From Polyodon spathula (Eukaryota > Chordata > Actinopteri > Acipenseriformes > Polyodontidae): a stretch of 64,000 bases of DNA. Below, piece after piece: positions 34,889 to 46,382 of the stretch. Position 1 is the first letter of the stretch; the number at the start of each line of letters is the position of its first letter. The stretch is taken from NCBI RefSeq assembly GCF_017654505.1, contig NC_054548.1, forward strand, positions 30,487,274 through 30,551,273. The letters run 5' to 3'. The position numbers were made by a program, and so were the translations under genes. The notes beneath the pieces are model-generated. The model saw nothing but the letters and a program-made list of their open reading frames with translations. It was not told the origin of the DNA and searched no databases.

Positions 34889-35135
34889 TAATAATAATCA
34901 TCTTTATATTGCACCTTTCATAGTGGGCCACTGTCACAAAGCACTTTACAAGATATGAAACCAGGGTGTGTAGACTATGGATCAGCTGCAGTTACTTACA
35001 ACATCTCATCTGAAAGATGAAGCACAAGTGACTTGTTCAGGGTCACACAATGAGTCAGGGGCAAAGCTGGGATTTGAACCAGGTACCTACTAGTTACAAG
35101 CTTGTTTCTTTAACCACTGGACCACACAGCCTCCT
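34889..35135 (-). mobile_element. tRNA-derived SINE, copy 1
   Basis: On the minus strand it begins with a tRNA-like head carrying an A box (TGGTCCAGTGG) and B box (GGTTCAAATCCC) of RNA polymerase III promoters. A body follows with 'gtgtgaccctgaacaagtca' and a tail ending 'aaagtgctttgtgacagtgg' and 'gtgcaatataaag'. The copy at 49217-49452 aligns throughout. Confidence 0.9.
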
Positions 35136-35354
35136 AATATAGCATGTTTCATCCCATAGGATACCACAGCTCTTTAAACGAGACGCCTATTTGACCACTG
35201 ACACCAGTTAAAGTGGGAGAAGTGAGGAATTGATTAGCCAATTGAACTACTGGAGGAAATTTAGGTTGTTCAGATTGTAAGTGCCTGAATTGGAATTTAG
35301 CCATTATAGTTGCATAGTCCAGCTGTTTAAACATTATCTGTAGCCTACAGTTTA

Positions 35355-35985
35355 AACTACAGGTGATCCTCGACTTACGACGCTTCGACTTATGACACAC
35401 AGCACTTACAACTCTTTTGCATTATTAACCTGCTTCGACTTTACGACATCGATATGGCATTTATGACATGGAGAGACCTGAGCCATGCGTCTTGTGTGCA
35501 TGCTCGGTGTCCGAATCGCAGTACTTGTCCTGACTTAGTTTAGCGTTTTTTTTTATGAATGTAACTTTTTTTTTTAGAATTTATTTGCCCTTAACAATGA
35601 TTGATAAGAGCAATGGACTCAAAACAAAATCTAAGCTGTGAACTCTGTCACATGATGAGGGGCTTAACTTCAGGCGGTCGTATTTCCTGCTAGGAGTACT
35701 GCATGCACACACTGAATACATCATTGGAAGGCCCAGCGTCTGTACTTTTAAACAAGCCTGGTAGGTGTCTGGGTAATATGCTCGCAATCACTGGGCTGAG
35801 TGTAAAAATTTTAATAACTGTTTGCATGAGTACAATAAAACATGTCATTTTTGTAAAACTATATTATCTGGCCGAAGAGACAGGAATGTAACCCCAATTT
35901 ATAACATTGTTCCTATGGAAAAATGGGCTTTGAATTACAACGCGACTTTCAGGAACCAATTATGTCATAAATGCAAGGACTGTCT
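35355..35985. mobile_element. Tigger/pogo-like MITE
   Basis: The left end CAGGTGATCCTCGACTTACG and the inverted right end CAGTCCTTGCATTTATGACA, with 'gttcctgaaagtcgc' inside, resemble the ends of pogo/Tigger elements. About 630 bp with no transposase. The end assignment is approximate. Confidence 0.5.
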
Positions 35986-36179
35986 TTATTAGTAATAGAT
36001 AAGGAACATGGTACAATACTATAGTTTTTTTGTTAAGTTGTTGGAGGGCACTGGTCTCTTAAAACTTGTCAAAGTGAAAAAGCTGTGTGGGTGTGGGTAT
36101 TCACTGACACTGGAGACAGAAAGGTGTATTTGGAAACACCACACAGGATGTCCAGTTTTATTTTCTTTTTCAATTATTT

Positions 36180-36600
36180 ATTTTAGCCTGCAGAGGGCAC
36201 TGTTGTCCGTGGCCTGAATACTGACAACAGTAGACAGGACCACAGTACACAGTCCAATTCACACACAAGTGCTCAAAAATAATAATGAAAACAAAAGGTG
36301 AAAGAAAAATGGAAAATAAAACACAGAATAAAACTATAAAATAAAGTGCGACAATCAGCAACATTACCCTGACTGACACTAACCGCACGGCCCCAGTCTC
36401 CATCCTATGCTCACCCGTTCCCTCAACCTACTGTTCTGCCCAAGTTTTTCCCCCGTTACTAAAAATTCCTTTTCTTTTTTTGTTTAATTAATTTGTTGTC
36501 CTCATTGATCTGTGGCTGTGCTCGATCTGGCAGTAGAGCTTCCACCAGCTGGATCATTCATCTTAAAGGGGCAGACAGCAGGGCGCTATTTTATATCCTT
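36180..36600 (-). repeat. LTR-like segment, possible solo LTR
   Basis: The base pattern resembles the LTRs elsewhere in this window (a stretch rich in aaataaaa and 'cacaagtgctcaaaa', then a pyrimidine-rich part). It does not align clearly with either LTR family. Low confidence. Confidence 0.3.
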
Positions 36601-36629
36601 GGGGGGGGGGGGGGGGGGGGGGGGGGATT

Positions 36630-37395
36630 AGGATAATGTTGAGGATGTGTGTGTGTGTGCAGGGGTTGCATGGTAGTATGTGGTTGCTGGGGTTGCATGG
36701 TGAGTGTGTGCATGCAGAGGTTGCATGGTGGGTGTAAGCGTGCAGGTGTTACATGGTGGTGTGTACGTGCAGGGGTTGTATGGTGGTGTGTGCGTGCAGG
36801 GGTTGTATGGTGGTGTGTGCATGCAGGGGTTGCATGGTGGTGTGTTTGTGCAGGGATTGCGTGTGGATGTGTGTGGAGGGGAATTGGAGTGCAGGTTTGC
36901 CGCAAAAGAGGGGGGCACGAGTGCATATAAAGGGGTGCAGGAAAAAGACTTGGAAGGGTAGAGTAAAAGAAAAACTACTACATTTATCATTTATTATCAC
37001 TTTTGACTCTCAGTCCTCTTTCCCTCACTTTATGATTTTATTTTGTGATTATTTAACTATTGTCAAAAGAAACAGCCTTCATCTACTCACGGTTGCAGTC
37101 TCATTTCTGTCCCAAAAAGAACCCGAAAAGCTACAATATGTTAATGGACATTACATAAGCAAATGAGATGTCCATTTTTTTGGAATACCATGTTCCTTCT
37201 CAAAAATGTATTTTAATATTAGCCTTTAATAAAGGGAAACGACTGTCGTTTCTTCATTGTAATAAGAAATACGTTTTTTTTTTTAACATCTACATTTTAT
37301 TTCTGTTTCTCCATTTAAAAAAAAAAAAGTGTTTTCTGGGGAGAGTAAAAAATACATTAACTATGATTCATGTACTAAGGGTTACTCTTAAATGA
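36630..37395 (-). repeat. Repeat with minisatellite, right copy (inverted)
   Basis: Read on the minus strand it repeats the 31390-32160 blocks, including the TGCATGGTGGTGTGTGCATG type minisatellite (36660-36870) and the 'ctctccccagaaaacactt' end. A G26 homopolymer lies at 36601-36626 beside it. Together the two copies form a 6-kb inverted pair with about 4.5 kb between. Confidence 0.8.
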
Positions 37396-37507
37396 ATCCA
37401 GTTTATGGTAAACTGTGCATGCATGACAGGCGTTCACATTTTCAAGCTACCACCAGCCAATCAGGTGAAAGTAGGAGGCTCCTTTGCGAGGAACAAATAA
37501 AAATAAA

Positions 37508-37735
37508 ATGGAGGAAAAGCTTGTGCTTCTGATTTCAGATTTTCCAGAGTTATATCATTGCATACGTTTGAAATCTGCCTTCATCAAACCGGAGCACCTG
37601 TATCAGCCGATAATATTCGGCGTACCTTTTTCTTTTCTTGAGGATGTCAGGACCAACAGCGATCTTGCTTTTCTTTTCTCCGGTAGAGCAGGGCAATCGC
37701 AATTATCTTTTTTTATTTGCTGTTCATTGTTCTAG
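37508..37735 (+). pseudogene. Possible MADF-domain fragment (PIF/Harbinger type)
   Basis: The frame starts MEEKLVLLISDFPELYHCIR. An opening of this kind (Met, acidic residues, then 'l..v..fPeLY') is typical of the MADF/Myb-like DNA-binding protein encoded by PIF/Harbinger transposons and of related host genes. Only about 75 residues are open, and the Trp-rich rest of the domain is not seen. A donor-like CCG|GTAGAG at 37681 could end an exon. Confidence 0.4.
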
Positions 37736-37969
37736 GTATTGTGATGTCAGATGCACAGTACCACTGATTGTTGTCGCTTTCACATGCATATAATTATGTC
37801 TTTAACTCACACTCTCTTTGCCTGTACCCAGCAAACCAGACAAAACTCAGAAAGAAAGAAAATACCTAAATTTTTAAAAGTAACATTTTTTTACTAAATT
37901 TTAAGCAAAGCAATTGTCTGATATTTTGGGTAATTGCGGTGGGGGGGGGGGGGTTATATAGACACACAC

Positions 37970-38640
37970 ACTGCCAAAAAAAAGTTTGTGAACCCTAATG
38001 ATAATTATGGAAATTCCATAGTTTTACCATAATAGCCTTCTTCAATCAAAACCCATCTTTTCTTAAATATCCAATAGGGTTTATATTAACCAATTCCATG
38101 TCGAAACAAAAAGATGTATGAATTAGACAAGCAATGAGTAATTAAGATTCAGGGTATGTGAAAAAGTGAGTGAACCCCTGGTTTTATCACTAAATTAAGG
38201 GGATAATTAGAATCAGGTGTTTAAATAATTAAGTAGATCTTCAGGGGTGAGTTTGGGAGGCCCCACCCTATATAAAGATCAGAAACTTTGTGAGTTTGGT
38301 CTTCACCATACAGGTGTGTGGAAACATGTCATGCCACGATCAAAAGAAATATCTGAGGACCTCAGAAAAAGTTATTGATGCTCATCAGTCTAGAAAGGGT
38401 TACAAAACCATTTCTAAGGATTTGGGGCTCCACCAATCCACTGTCAGACAGATAATCTACAAATGGAGAAAGTTCAAGACCACAGTTACTCTACCCAGGA
38501 GCGGTCATTCTACCAAAATCTCTCCAAGAACAATCCAGAAAATCATTAAGTAAGTCACAAAGTACCCCAGAGAAACATCCATGGATCTGCAGGCCACTCT
38601 CGCCTTTAAAAATGGTGTCAAAAAAATTAATTGCTTATGG
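37970..38640 (+). mobile_element. Tc1-like transposon 6, truncated
   Basis: The left end (CACTGCCAAAAAAAAGTTTG, then 'tgaaccctaatgataatta') is a fish Tc1 type. A transposase N-terminus is at about 38350-38551 (SEKVIDAHQSRKGYKTISKD, LGLHQSTVRQIIYKWRKFKT), ending in a stop and a short continuation to 38620. The DDE core and right end are missing. Confidence 0.82.
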
Positions 38641-41600
38641 GGATTTATGGTGTTTTTGTCGGTGAACTGTTCCGAGACGAGAGGCTCATTGGCACAGAGT
38701 TGTTATAAACAGCACCTTTGTTTGTCTTTGACAATGATTTCAAAGACATTTTACCAATAGTGCTTACCAGGCTTGCTGGACCAGAACAAATAATGTAGCC
38801 GTCAAGAGTTTTGTGGCCCAGATGCCTGCTTACACAGAATCTGAATTTAAATCTAATTTCTTTATGCAGAGAAATACATTCGAGGTAAAGACAAACGCGA
38901 CAGAATTTATACACACTCTGTGGGGTTTACTGTATCTTGTTAGTGCATAATAAATAAATAATAATAATTAAACAGGGTAACTATTGATCAATAGGCCTAC
39001 CCTATTAAGAGGTTTAAAATGATAAAATAATTACATATCCAACTAAGTTTATGTCAGAACATGAAACTATTTTGGCATTAATAAACATAAAGGGGCGGGA
39101 CACTCCGCCACGGAAGGTAATAGTCATGTTGCCTAAAATGAAGCTGGTGACAAAGTCAGAATTTTGGCAGTGCCAATCAAACTGCTGATGCAGTTAAGAG
39201 GGAAGAGCATTCAAAAAAGCTTTGCAAAATGGCTGTTTGATGTATTTTTTTAGAAACCTTTTGAAATCTTCTTCTCGGGAACCGGTGGAATGACTGATGT
39301 AAAACTCGGAATATATCAATAGGAACTAAACAGATTCAAGTTTGTGAAGCAGAAGTTGCTGCGATAAAGCTGAATGTTAAAACGGCTGGCAGACATTTTA
39401 CTGAAATGCACCCTTGACAGTAAACTGTTTAAACAACAGACTCCAAACTTGGTAAGAACTGTCCCAGTGACAATAGAATACAAATATGTCAAAATGGAGA
39501 TGTTTTTAAAAAATAAGATGGCTGCCAATTCTTTTTTACATTCTTTTTACATTTAAAACTGGTTCAGTTTAAAAACGGTTTACTTGAAAATTATCATGCC
39601 TGTCAGTACAATTGAGTTTTTCAAAATCTTCTGGGGAAATATCATACTAGCTTGTTATCCTTGTGCTTGTGAATTTCAAACTGTTAAGCCTGTAGTGTGT
39701 TTCGCATACAGCTGATTTTAACGTCATTTAATTCTGTATATCCCCTGGTAGATTACAATTCCAAGGTACGGAAATCTTTTAACTGCAGATTACTTTACTT
39801 TTTTTTACATTTATATGAATTTGTTGCAAATGTCTGTTGTGTCCAGTGTTGGTGATTTAAATCAAATTGGCCTGGACCAAATGAAAACTTTGACCCACCT
39901 GCTAATAACTTCAAATAATAACGGTTTGCTAACAGTTTGACAAACTTCTTAGACATCGTCCCGGTGACAATAGAATACAGATATGTAAAAATGGTGATGT
40001 TTTATAAACCAAAACTAATGTCTGTGGGTCAAACAAAATGGCCACATGACGCATCTTTGAAAAAAAATCTAAATCTTCTAGGGAACTAGTGGTTGTTGAT
40101 TTCAAACTTGGCAAATTGAGAACTCAACTTGCTTCTACTGGTACTGTTACAGGGGCATGGGAGCCATAAAACTGCCTGGCAGTTCTAGTTAGGCTTCCAA
40201 GCCAAAGGCTGGGGAAGCCTATTGTTTTTGCTAGGATTCTTCTTTTATTTTTTTTCTTCCAAAAGTTGCTCAAAAACTCATGAAATTTGTTATGCTGTCT
40301 ATGTGCAATAGTAGGTAAATTTGCGTAAATAACATAGTTCGGCAGTCATATTGGATTTTGCTGAATTTTTTAAAACGCCTATGTATTGAAAACTACTTAT
40401 AGCAGAGTTCTGAAAATTGCTATACATGTTGAGGGATAGGCCATGACTAATTGTTGTTAATATGAAGCGGATTGGTACTGTGGTTTGGCCACCACATTGA
40501 TTAATGTCATAAAATTACCATAAAAAAATAAAATCATCAAAATTCAAACATCTTCTTCTCTGAAACCGCTTATCCAAGTGAAACAAAAATTGGAATAAAA
40601 CCTCTCAATATGGTAACTTCTTGGAAGCCGTAAAGTTGCTTGCAACTCTAGTTATTATTATTGGAGGTGCGCCGCCACGCTTGGGCCTGAGGGGCTTAGA
40701 CCCCCCCAGTTAGGAGTGATTGACATTTCAAAGCATTTTATGCCAAACCGTATCAGAATGTATCCACTGCGGCAAGTCTAGCTCATCCTCGTGGTTCAAA
40801 ACTATATCCGTCCCACCCACCTCAGTATCGCTGTCATAGTTGTGAAAAAAAGATTGGTGATTGGACGGCTGAGATATGAGATCTTGCGTGTTCCATAGTA
40901 TAGTGTTGAAATTAAGCGTGTCGGCAGCAAACATACAGGAACTTTTCTTTCATTGCAAGGCACTCAAGCATCCAGCTTGTGCAGCTGCTGTTTAGTTTTT
41001 TATACTGTATAAATGGGTAACTGTATGTACAAAATTATGTGATAGCTTGTAACAATATTAAGTCGCTGGATAAGGGTGTCTGCTAAGAAATATAATAATA
41101 CAAAATGTTTGGCCAACTTTGCAGTAATCTAGAGCTATATTTGTGTCTTTATGCATTAGCTATGTCCCGACAAAAGAAAACGAACCGACGATCAACAAAT
41201 GCACCAGTAATGTAAGTACCTACATTTAATTTTATCAATTTGAATTCAGTTGACTGATGCAGCTTAGATGTATGTTATGCTCAACTCATGCCTCTATTCC
41301 TGTTTTGTTTTTGTTCCCATGTAACTGACACTTTTCTAAAGCTCAAAGGGAAGTACTGACATTCACTTTTAGTCACTGTAAGAGCTTTTAAATTAAAGCT
41401 CACTTTGGGAAGTCAAATACACGTTTGGGAGCTTTTGTCATTTTCTTTATGTGTGGTAGCTCACTAACATTACGGAATTTGTGCTGCTGTGCCTGTTGGT
41501 GGTAAATCGGATGTCTGACTGTCAAAATGTTTTGGTAGAGTGTGCGTTCTTGGAGAATATGGTGCTATTTCTGACAGTATAGTCCTCAGTACACATATTG

Positions 41601-41999
41601 GTAATTACATCATTACATTTACATCATTAAGTCATAAACAGCCCATCCGTGAAAATGTGTGGCCCAGCCAGGAATTAAATCCTGCCGCCACCACTGTATT
41701 ATTGTAGGTGATTTAAGAATAACTCTTTTGATAATTATGGCAACGGGGGACGTGGAGGGGGGGGCTCGTCCGGGCTTTTTTTCTCTTGGTCCGGCAGCAT
41801 GTTTGCTAATTAAAATAAATATGCAAATTTATATGATAATTCATGTTAGCATGCGTAATTCGGGGAGTGTGGAGCTGGGGGCTTCTAATTTCCTGTCAAT
41901 TAGTACCTATTTTCTATTTAAGCCCTGATCACTTGCACCTTCGCTATCTACTGTTTCGAATGGAGTGTCATTTGTGCTCAAACTATCCAGCCATTAATT
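38641..41999. other. Intergenic, old diverged repeats
   Basis: No gene is supported. Two related blocks at about 39440-39560 and 39950-40050 share 'gtgacaatagaatacaaata' and 'atggagatgttttt' wording and look like a diverged duplication. 40190-40690 (gcttccaagccaaaggctgg to gcttgggcctgaggggctta) resembles a repeat type scattered in fish genomes. 41049-41095 ends like a SINE tail (aagtcgctggataagggtgt). The open frame at 38645-38914 (minus) is unrecognised. Confidence 0.4.
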
Positions 42000-42150
42000 T
42001 GTCAATTTGCTTGTCAATTTGTGAATTCGTGAATTGGTTAATGTCCATCAATTTGTCCATAAATTTGTCAATTAATACAGTAATTCATAAATGTATTTGT
42101 TAATTCATCTAATAATTCATTAATTAATTTGTTAATTCATTAATACAAAA
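42000..42150. repeat. TTAATTTGTCAATT-type low-complexity array
   Basis: Variants of 'ttaatttgtcaatttg' and 'gttaattcattaat' recur at about 13-base spacing. It is a degenerate short tandem repeat. Confidence 0.75.
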
Positions 42151-42792
42151 GACTGTGTGGACCTGCAAATTTCCAATCAACCAGACAAACTTCCAACTGT
42201 CAATCTTGCACTGTGCTGAAAACACTGTAACCTTTCTAGCCAATGGGAGCACACACTAATATTTTAATCAGTGGAAATCCAACCTCATTTAAAACAGCTT
42301 CAGCCAATAAATAATATTTAGAAGGGCGTTTCAAAAGATATTCCATTTAACAAGATACTCGACTCCGCTGATTTTCAATGGAGACTTCCGTCTCACTGCA
42401 CGCAAAGCATTGTGGTATATAGAGAATTAGGCAACAAAAATTCTATGGAGAGTCAATGCAGATGTAAGAAATGTTGTCGGTTTTCACCATGTTAAAAAAA
42501 AGTGCTGGTAGTTTGTTTGCTGTACTATATTGCTGTGTCTTGATAATATTTTATATTATAATGTTATGTATTTCTAAAGTAACCGGTGTTATCGGACTGT
42601 TAAATGATTTAGTCAATACGCTTCTTTATAGTGATGTTTCTGCGCATGCTCCAACGAACGGGACAGTGCTCAGAAAATAGCATTTTTCATAATAACTACT
42701 TACTGTCATAATTTGCGAATGCTGCCATTTTTTTCAAAAGGCCTTGGGCAAATGTGAAATCTACGTAGGAAGTTTTATGCATTTTTATTAAC

Positions 42793-43640
42793 ATGGAGAA
42801 AACCAGCAACATTACTGCTCCCATCTGCTTCCACAACCCCCATCCAGAATCCCCAGCTTCTCCAGCTCCTATTCGCCTGAATCCTACTCTCAGTAACCTC
42901 CTTCAATCTGCTCAGCATTACATGTTTGCAGCCCTCGTCCCTTCTTCAAGAGCTTCCTATTTTACAGCCTGGTTAGTGTTTTTAACTTTCTGCGCCCAGA
43001 ATTGGATAATCATATTCCTTCAATCAAAACCGGATCCTGGCTTTCATCGTCCATGCTAGGGATTCTCTCCATCTCCCTCCATTTTCTCCATACCAGCAGT
43101 TAACTTGACCCTCCATGGGATTCTTAAGAGCTTTCCCCCTGCCTCACCTTCCCACCTTTCTATATCAACAGACATTCTCCTTGCTCATTTCCACTGTTCG
43201 GAAAGGCCGCTTCTCTCCCCTTCAAGGATCTATCTATGAAGAGCATCTGCCTCTCAGCCGCCTTTAATGCTTACTTCATCATTTGGCTGCATACTTCCAA
43301 GACGGATCAATTTCTGTGTGGTCAGTTCATTCAGCCATCAAGTGTCAAGTCCTCTACCCCCCCTTTCTTTTTAACGTGAAGGTATCTCCCCAGCAGAAAA
43401 CCCTACCCCCAGACCCTCTGTTCATTAATTCCTCTCACTCCTATCACCACCTCCTCCAGAGCAGGCCTCCCTCCTCAACTCCACCCCGCACCATGATTCC
43501 ATATAGGCGCAGCCACCTCCTCCATGAGGCCCAACATCATTCATAGCCTGATCAAGAATATGGGGAGCTGGTCCTCTTCTGCGGTGGATTCTTACATTCA
43601 TTCATCCTTCTCATATATAGTTGCTGCTCATTTTAAAATT
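42793..43640 (+). pseudogene. Tyrosine-recombinase remnant (DIRS/Ngaro- or Crypton-like)
   Basis: 42793-43000 encodes a core-binding-like segment: LLQSAQHYMFAALVPSSRAS followed by YFTAWLVFLTFCAQN. Further on, in shifted frames, come LSAAFNAYFIIWLHTSKTDQ and, at about 43490-43620, FHIGAATSSM and LIKNMGSWSSSAVDSYIHSS. This order matches the tyrosine recombinases of DIRS/Ngaro elements, whose HSFRIGAATSA box holds a catalytic Arg. Here that Arg is His. No RT is seen. Confidence 0.6.
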
Positions 43641-43754
43641 GCTAGTATGCCTGAAGTGGGGCCTTCCTGTCTGCCGGAGCCACCAGAGGTTTTCCCCTAA
43701 TCAGCATCAAGGTTTTTTTTTCCTCTCCACTGAGCAGCAGGTATACACATAGTC

Positions 43755-44228
43755 ACTACTAAGAACATAAGAACATAAGAAAGTTTGCAAATGAGACCAG
43801 GCCATTCGGCCCATCTTGCTCATTTGGTTGTTAGTAGCTTATTGTTTAGAATCACATCAAGCAGCTTCTTGAAGGATCCCAGGGTGTCAGCTTCAACAAC
43901 ATTATTGGGGAGTTGATTCCAGACCCTCACGATTCTCTGTGTAAAAAAGTGCCTCCTATTTTCTGTTCTGAATGTCCCTTTGTCTAATCTCCATTTGTGA
44001 CCCCTGGTCCTTGTTTCTTTTTTCAGATCGAAAAAGTCCCTTGGGTCGACGTTGTCAATACCTTTTAGAATTTTGAATGCTTGAATTAGGTCACCGTGTA
44101 GTCTTCTTTTTTCAAGACTGAACAGATTCAATTCTTTTAGCCTGTCTGCATACGACATGCCTTTTAACCCGGAATAATTCTGGTCGCTCTTCTTTGCACT
44201 CTTTTTCTAGAGCAGCAATATCTTTTAA
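43755..44228 (-). mobile_element. CR1-like LINE, 3' end fragment
   Basis: The 3' tail TTATGTTCTTATGTTCTTAG lies at 43763-43782 on the minus strand. 44158-43820 is still open and encodes the C-terminal LINE segment SYADRLKELNLFSLEKRRLH and FTQRIVRVWNQLPNNVVEAD. The fragment is 5'-truncated near 44228. Confidence 0.9.
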
Positions 44229-46210
44229 ATTACTAACCATCCCTCTGATTGTCCTTTTTTGTCTTTCTGGTCTTTTGTTTATGTTATGCTCTGGCATGTG
44301 CTATCTTTTGTTCGTCTCACTGTGTGGGAAATTTCGCAAGGAGCCAGGGGTCCATCCTTTGGGGGGCAAGTGAGTCTCACTTCCCCCGACCTCAGGTCTA
44401 AGCATCCGCCTCCCTTACCTTCAGGGGGGTTCTCATCATGTGAATCAGAGCAGACCCCCGGCCAAATTCTGTCCTTTCGCAGCTCCTGAGCTTATCTTAC
44501 CTCACTCGAGGCTCTGTTCTATACTCACTGCCTTACTTTCAGGATGTGGTTACTCTGTGCTCGAGTCCCATATTAACCTCTAAGCCTTGTCCTTATTTCA
44601 GGTCCCAGGCAGCGTGAAGTCTCAGCCAATTGGGAGTTTAATGAGCGCCCCTTTACAGAAGTCTCAGGTGTTGGGTATCTCTCTTTCGTGTCCTGGTTTA
44701 CCGGGACCAACTTCCTCCCGAGAGGCGGCTCCCCGAGTCACAATCCTCATATGTGTTTTTGTTTGCTGGGTCCTCTGCCCCTGGGTTGTGTCGGCATCGT
44801 TGCCCTCAGTCAGTGACCATCTTTCTATCCTAGTTTCCATGTCCGGCTCCGCTGGTCTGCTACTAGAGTCAGGGCCTCGCCCACTCCTCTATCCTAAGTC
44901 CTGTCCTTTCTAATCGGCACTCTGTCCTACTAACTGCTCCCTTCTGCTTCTTCTGCCCTCTCCTTACACCCCAAGCTCAGTCCCCATGAACTGATATGTA
45001 AGCTTCTGAATAGGCTGGCTGTAAGGGTGACATCAGCCTGAAAGGAACACACAGACAGGCAGTACTGGCAGATGCAACTGAGATGCTGAGGCGCTTAGTG
45101 TGTTTATTAAACAAACTAAAATAAAAGGTTGAACAAAAACAGCATATGGCCCTTTGGGCCAAAATAAAAAACAAACAAAAACAGACTAACACTAAACAAA
45201 CTACAAGAACAGACAAACAAGTACCTTCCAGCACGTTGTAGAAGTTATCTATTTTCTCTTACTTTTTATTCTCCACTCCACACCCGTTCTCCACTCATGA
45301 ACACACAACCCCAAGTGAGTAAAACGTGCATCTATATAATTACTAATTAATTATTCACTTCAATCCCAGCACGTGAAATTATTCACTTCAATCCCAGCAC
45401 GTGAAATAATTTGTGCAGTCCAGTGCACCCATACAAAAAACCCTTTTAATCTGTACGTAAAGTGAATGTGCAGTCCCCGTGCCTCAGATAGATAATCAGA
45501 TAGATAGATAGATATATATATAGTGATGGAGTGTACATTCCAGAGCAAAATAGTCAGCTGTGAGGCTGTGGCTGTAAAGAATGCACACTCCATCTGGGTA
45601 ACTGTTGTGGTGATGATTTCAAAGAAAACTAAAATAATAAAATGTGAAGACAACATAAACCAACTGGGTAGTAAACAAACTGTGAAATAATGTAATGTGT
45701 TTAAAAGTAAAATTACAGTTAATAAATTAATGTAAATGGGTTCCCACAGATTGATGTGTTAGGTTAAATCACAGACTTGGGTTTATGTTATGTCTTGTTG
45801 AAAATAAGGTATTATGTTAGAAAGGATATATGAAGGCTTGAAGACCCTGGGGAGCATATCTGTCAGGAGTGATCATCAATTGGTCTTAATTGTTTAATTA
45901 TCTAGCAGTTAAAGCTGGTAAAGTTGAGATAGTGGGAAAGGGAGAAAAAAGAGGAGAGACCAAACGCTGAGGTAACAAATAACTTTAAAACTGAATGGAT
46001 AGTTAAAAGATGTCAACAAGCAAGGTCACTTTAACATACTTTTTTTTTTTTTTTTTTTTTCCAGTGCAGTGCCCTCCCTATGCTCTGTTCTCCTTTCCAC
46101 CCTCAATGAACAGTGTATAATTTCAATAGGCTCATTAAAACGTACACATTACAGGCTATTATGCCACCAGAAAAACAGGCTACCTTGGGGGAAGTTGATA
46201 ACAGTACAGA
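44229..46210. other. Intergenic, probably further transposon debris
   Basis: 44230-44990 is C/T-rich and may be the non-coding tail of the tyrosine-recombinase element broken by the LINE; this is a guess. About 45050-45480 looks like an LTR on the minus strand by composition (tttattaaacaaactaaaat, then a direct repeat of 'attcacttcaatcccagcac' at 45355 and 45379). A (TAGA)n tract sits near 45487-45520. No host gene is visible. Confidence 0.35.
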
Positions 46211-46282
46211 AAAATAAAATAGTAATTATTTTGAACTACAGACTGTCTCTGGGCCTCTATCCACTCACCAGCCTGCCACATT

Positions 46283-46300
46283 TGGTGTCAGTAGTGGGAT
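46283..46300 (+). promoter_or_regulatory. Primer-binding site, tRNA-Leu type
   Basis: TGGTGTCAGTAGTGGGAT lies two bases after the LTR end. From memory it pairs with the 3' end of vertebrate tRNA-Leu (CAG) with one mismatch in 18. Copy B has the same site at 57802-57819 with one more change. This fixes the transcription direction as plus. Confidence 0.7.
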
Positions 46301-46382
46301 AGCGCCACCTAGAGGCTCAGAGCAGTATTTTTGTTTTGTTTCGTGGAATTTTTGGGATAATTTTTTTTTTTTTTAAAAAAAC

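Noticed and set aside
34889..35135. Functional tRNA gene
   Set aside because: The head has polymerase III boxes, but it does not fold as a full cloverleaf by eye and is followed by a SINE body and tail.
38645..38914. Minus-strand ORF of 89 residues as a host exon
   Set aside because: No recognised family and no clear splice sites; it joins truncated Tc1-like element 6.
44259..44913. ORFs in C/T-rich DNA
   Set aside because: No domain or codon pattern; probably non-coding repeat tail.
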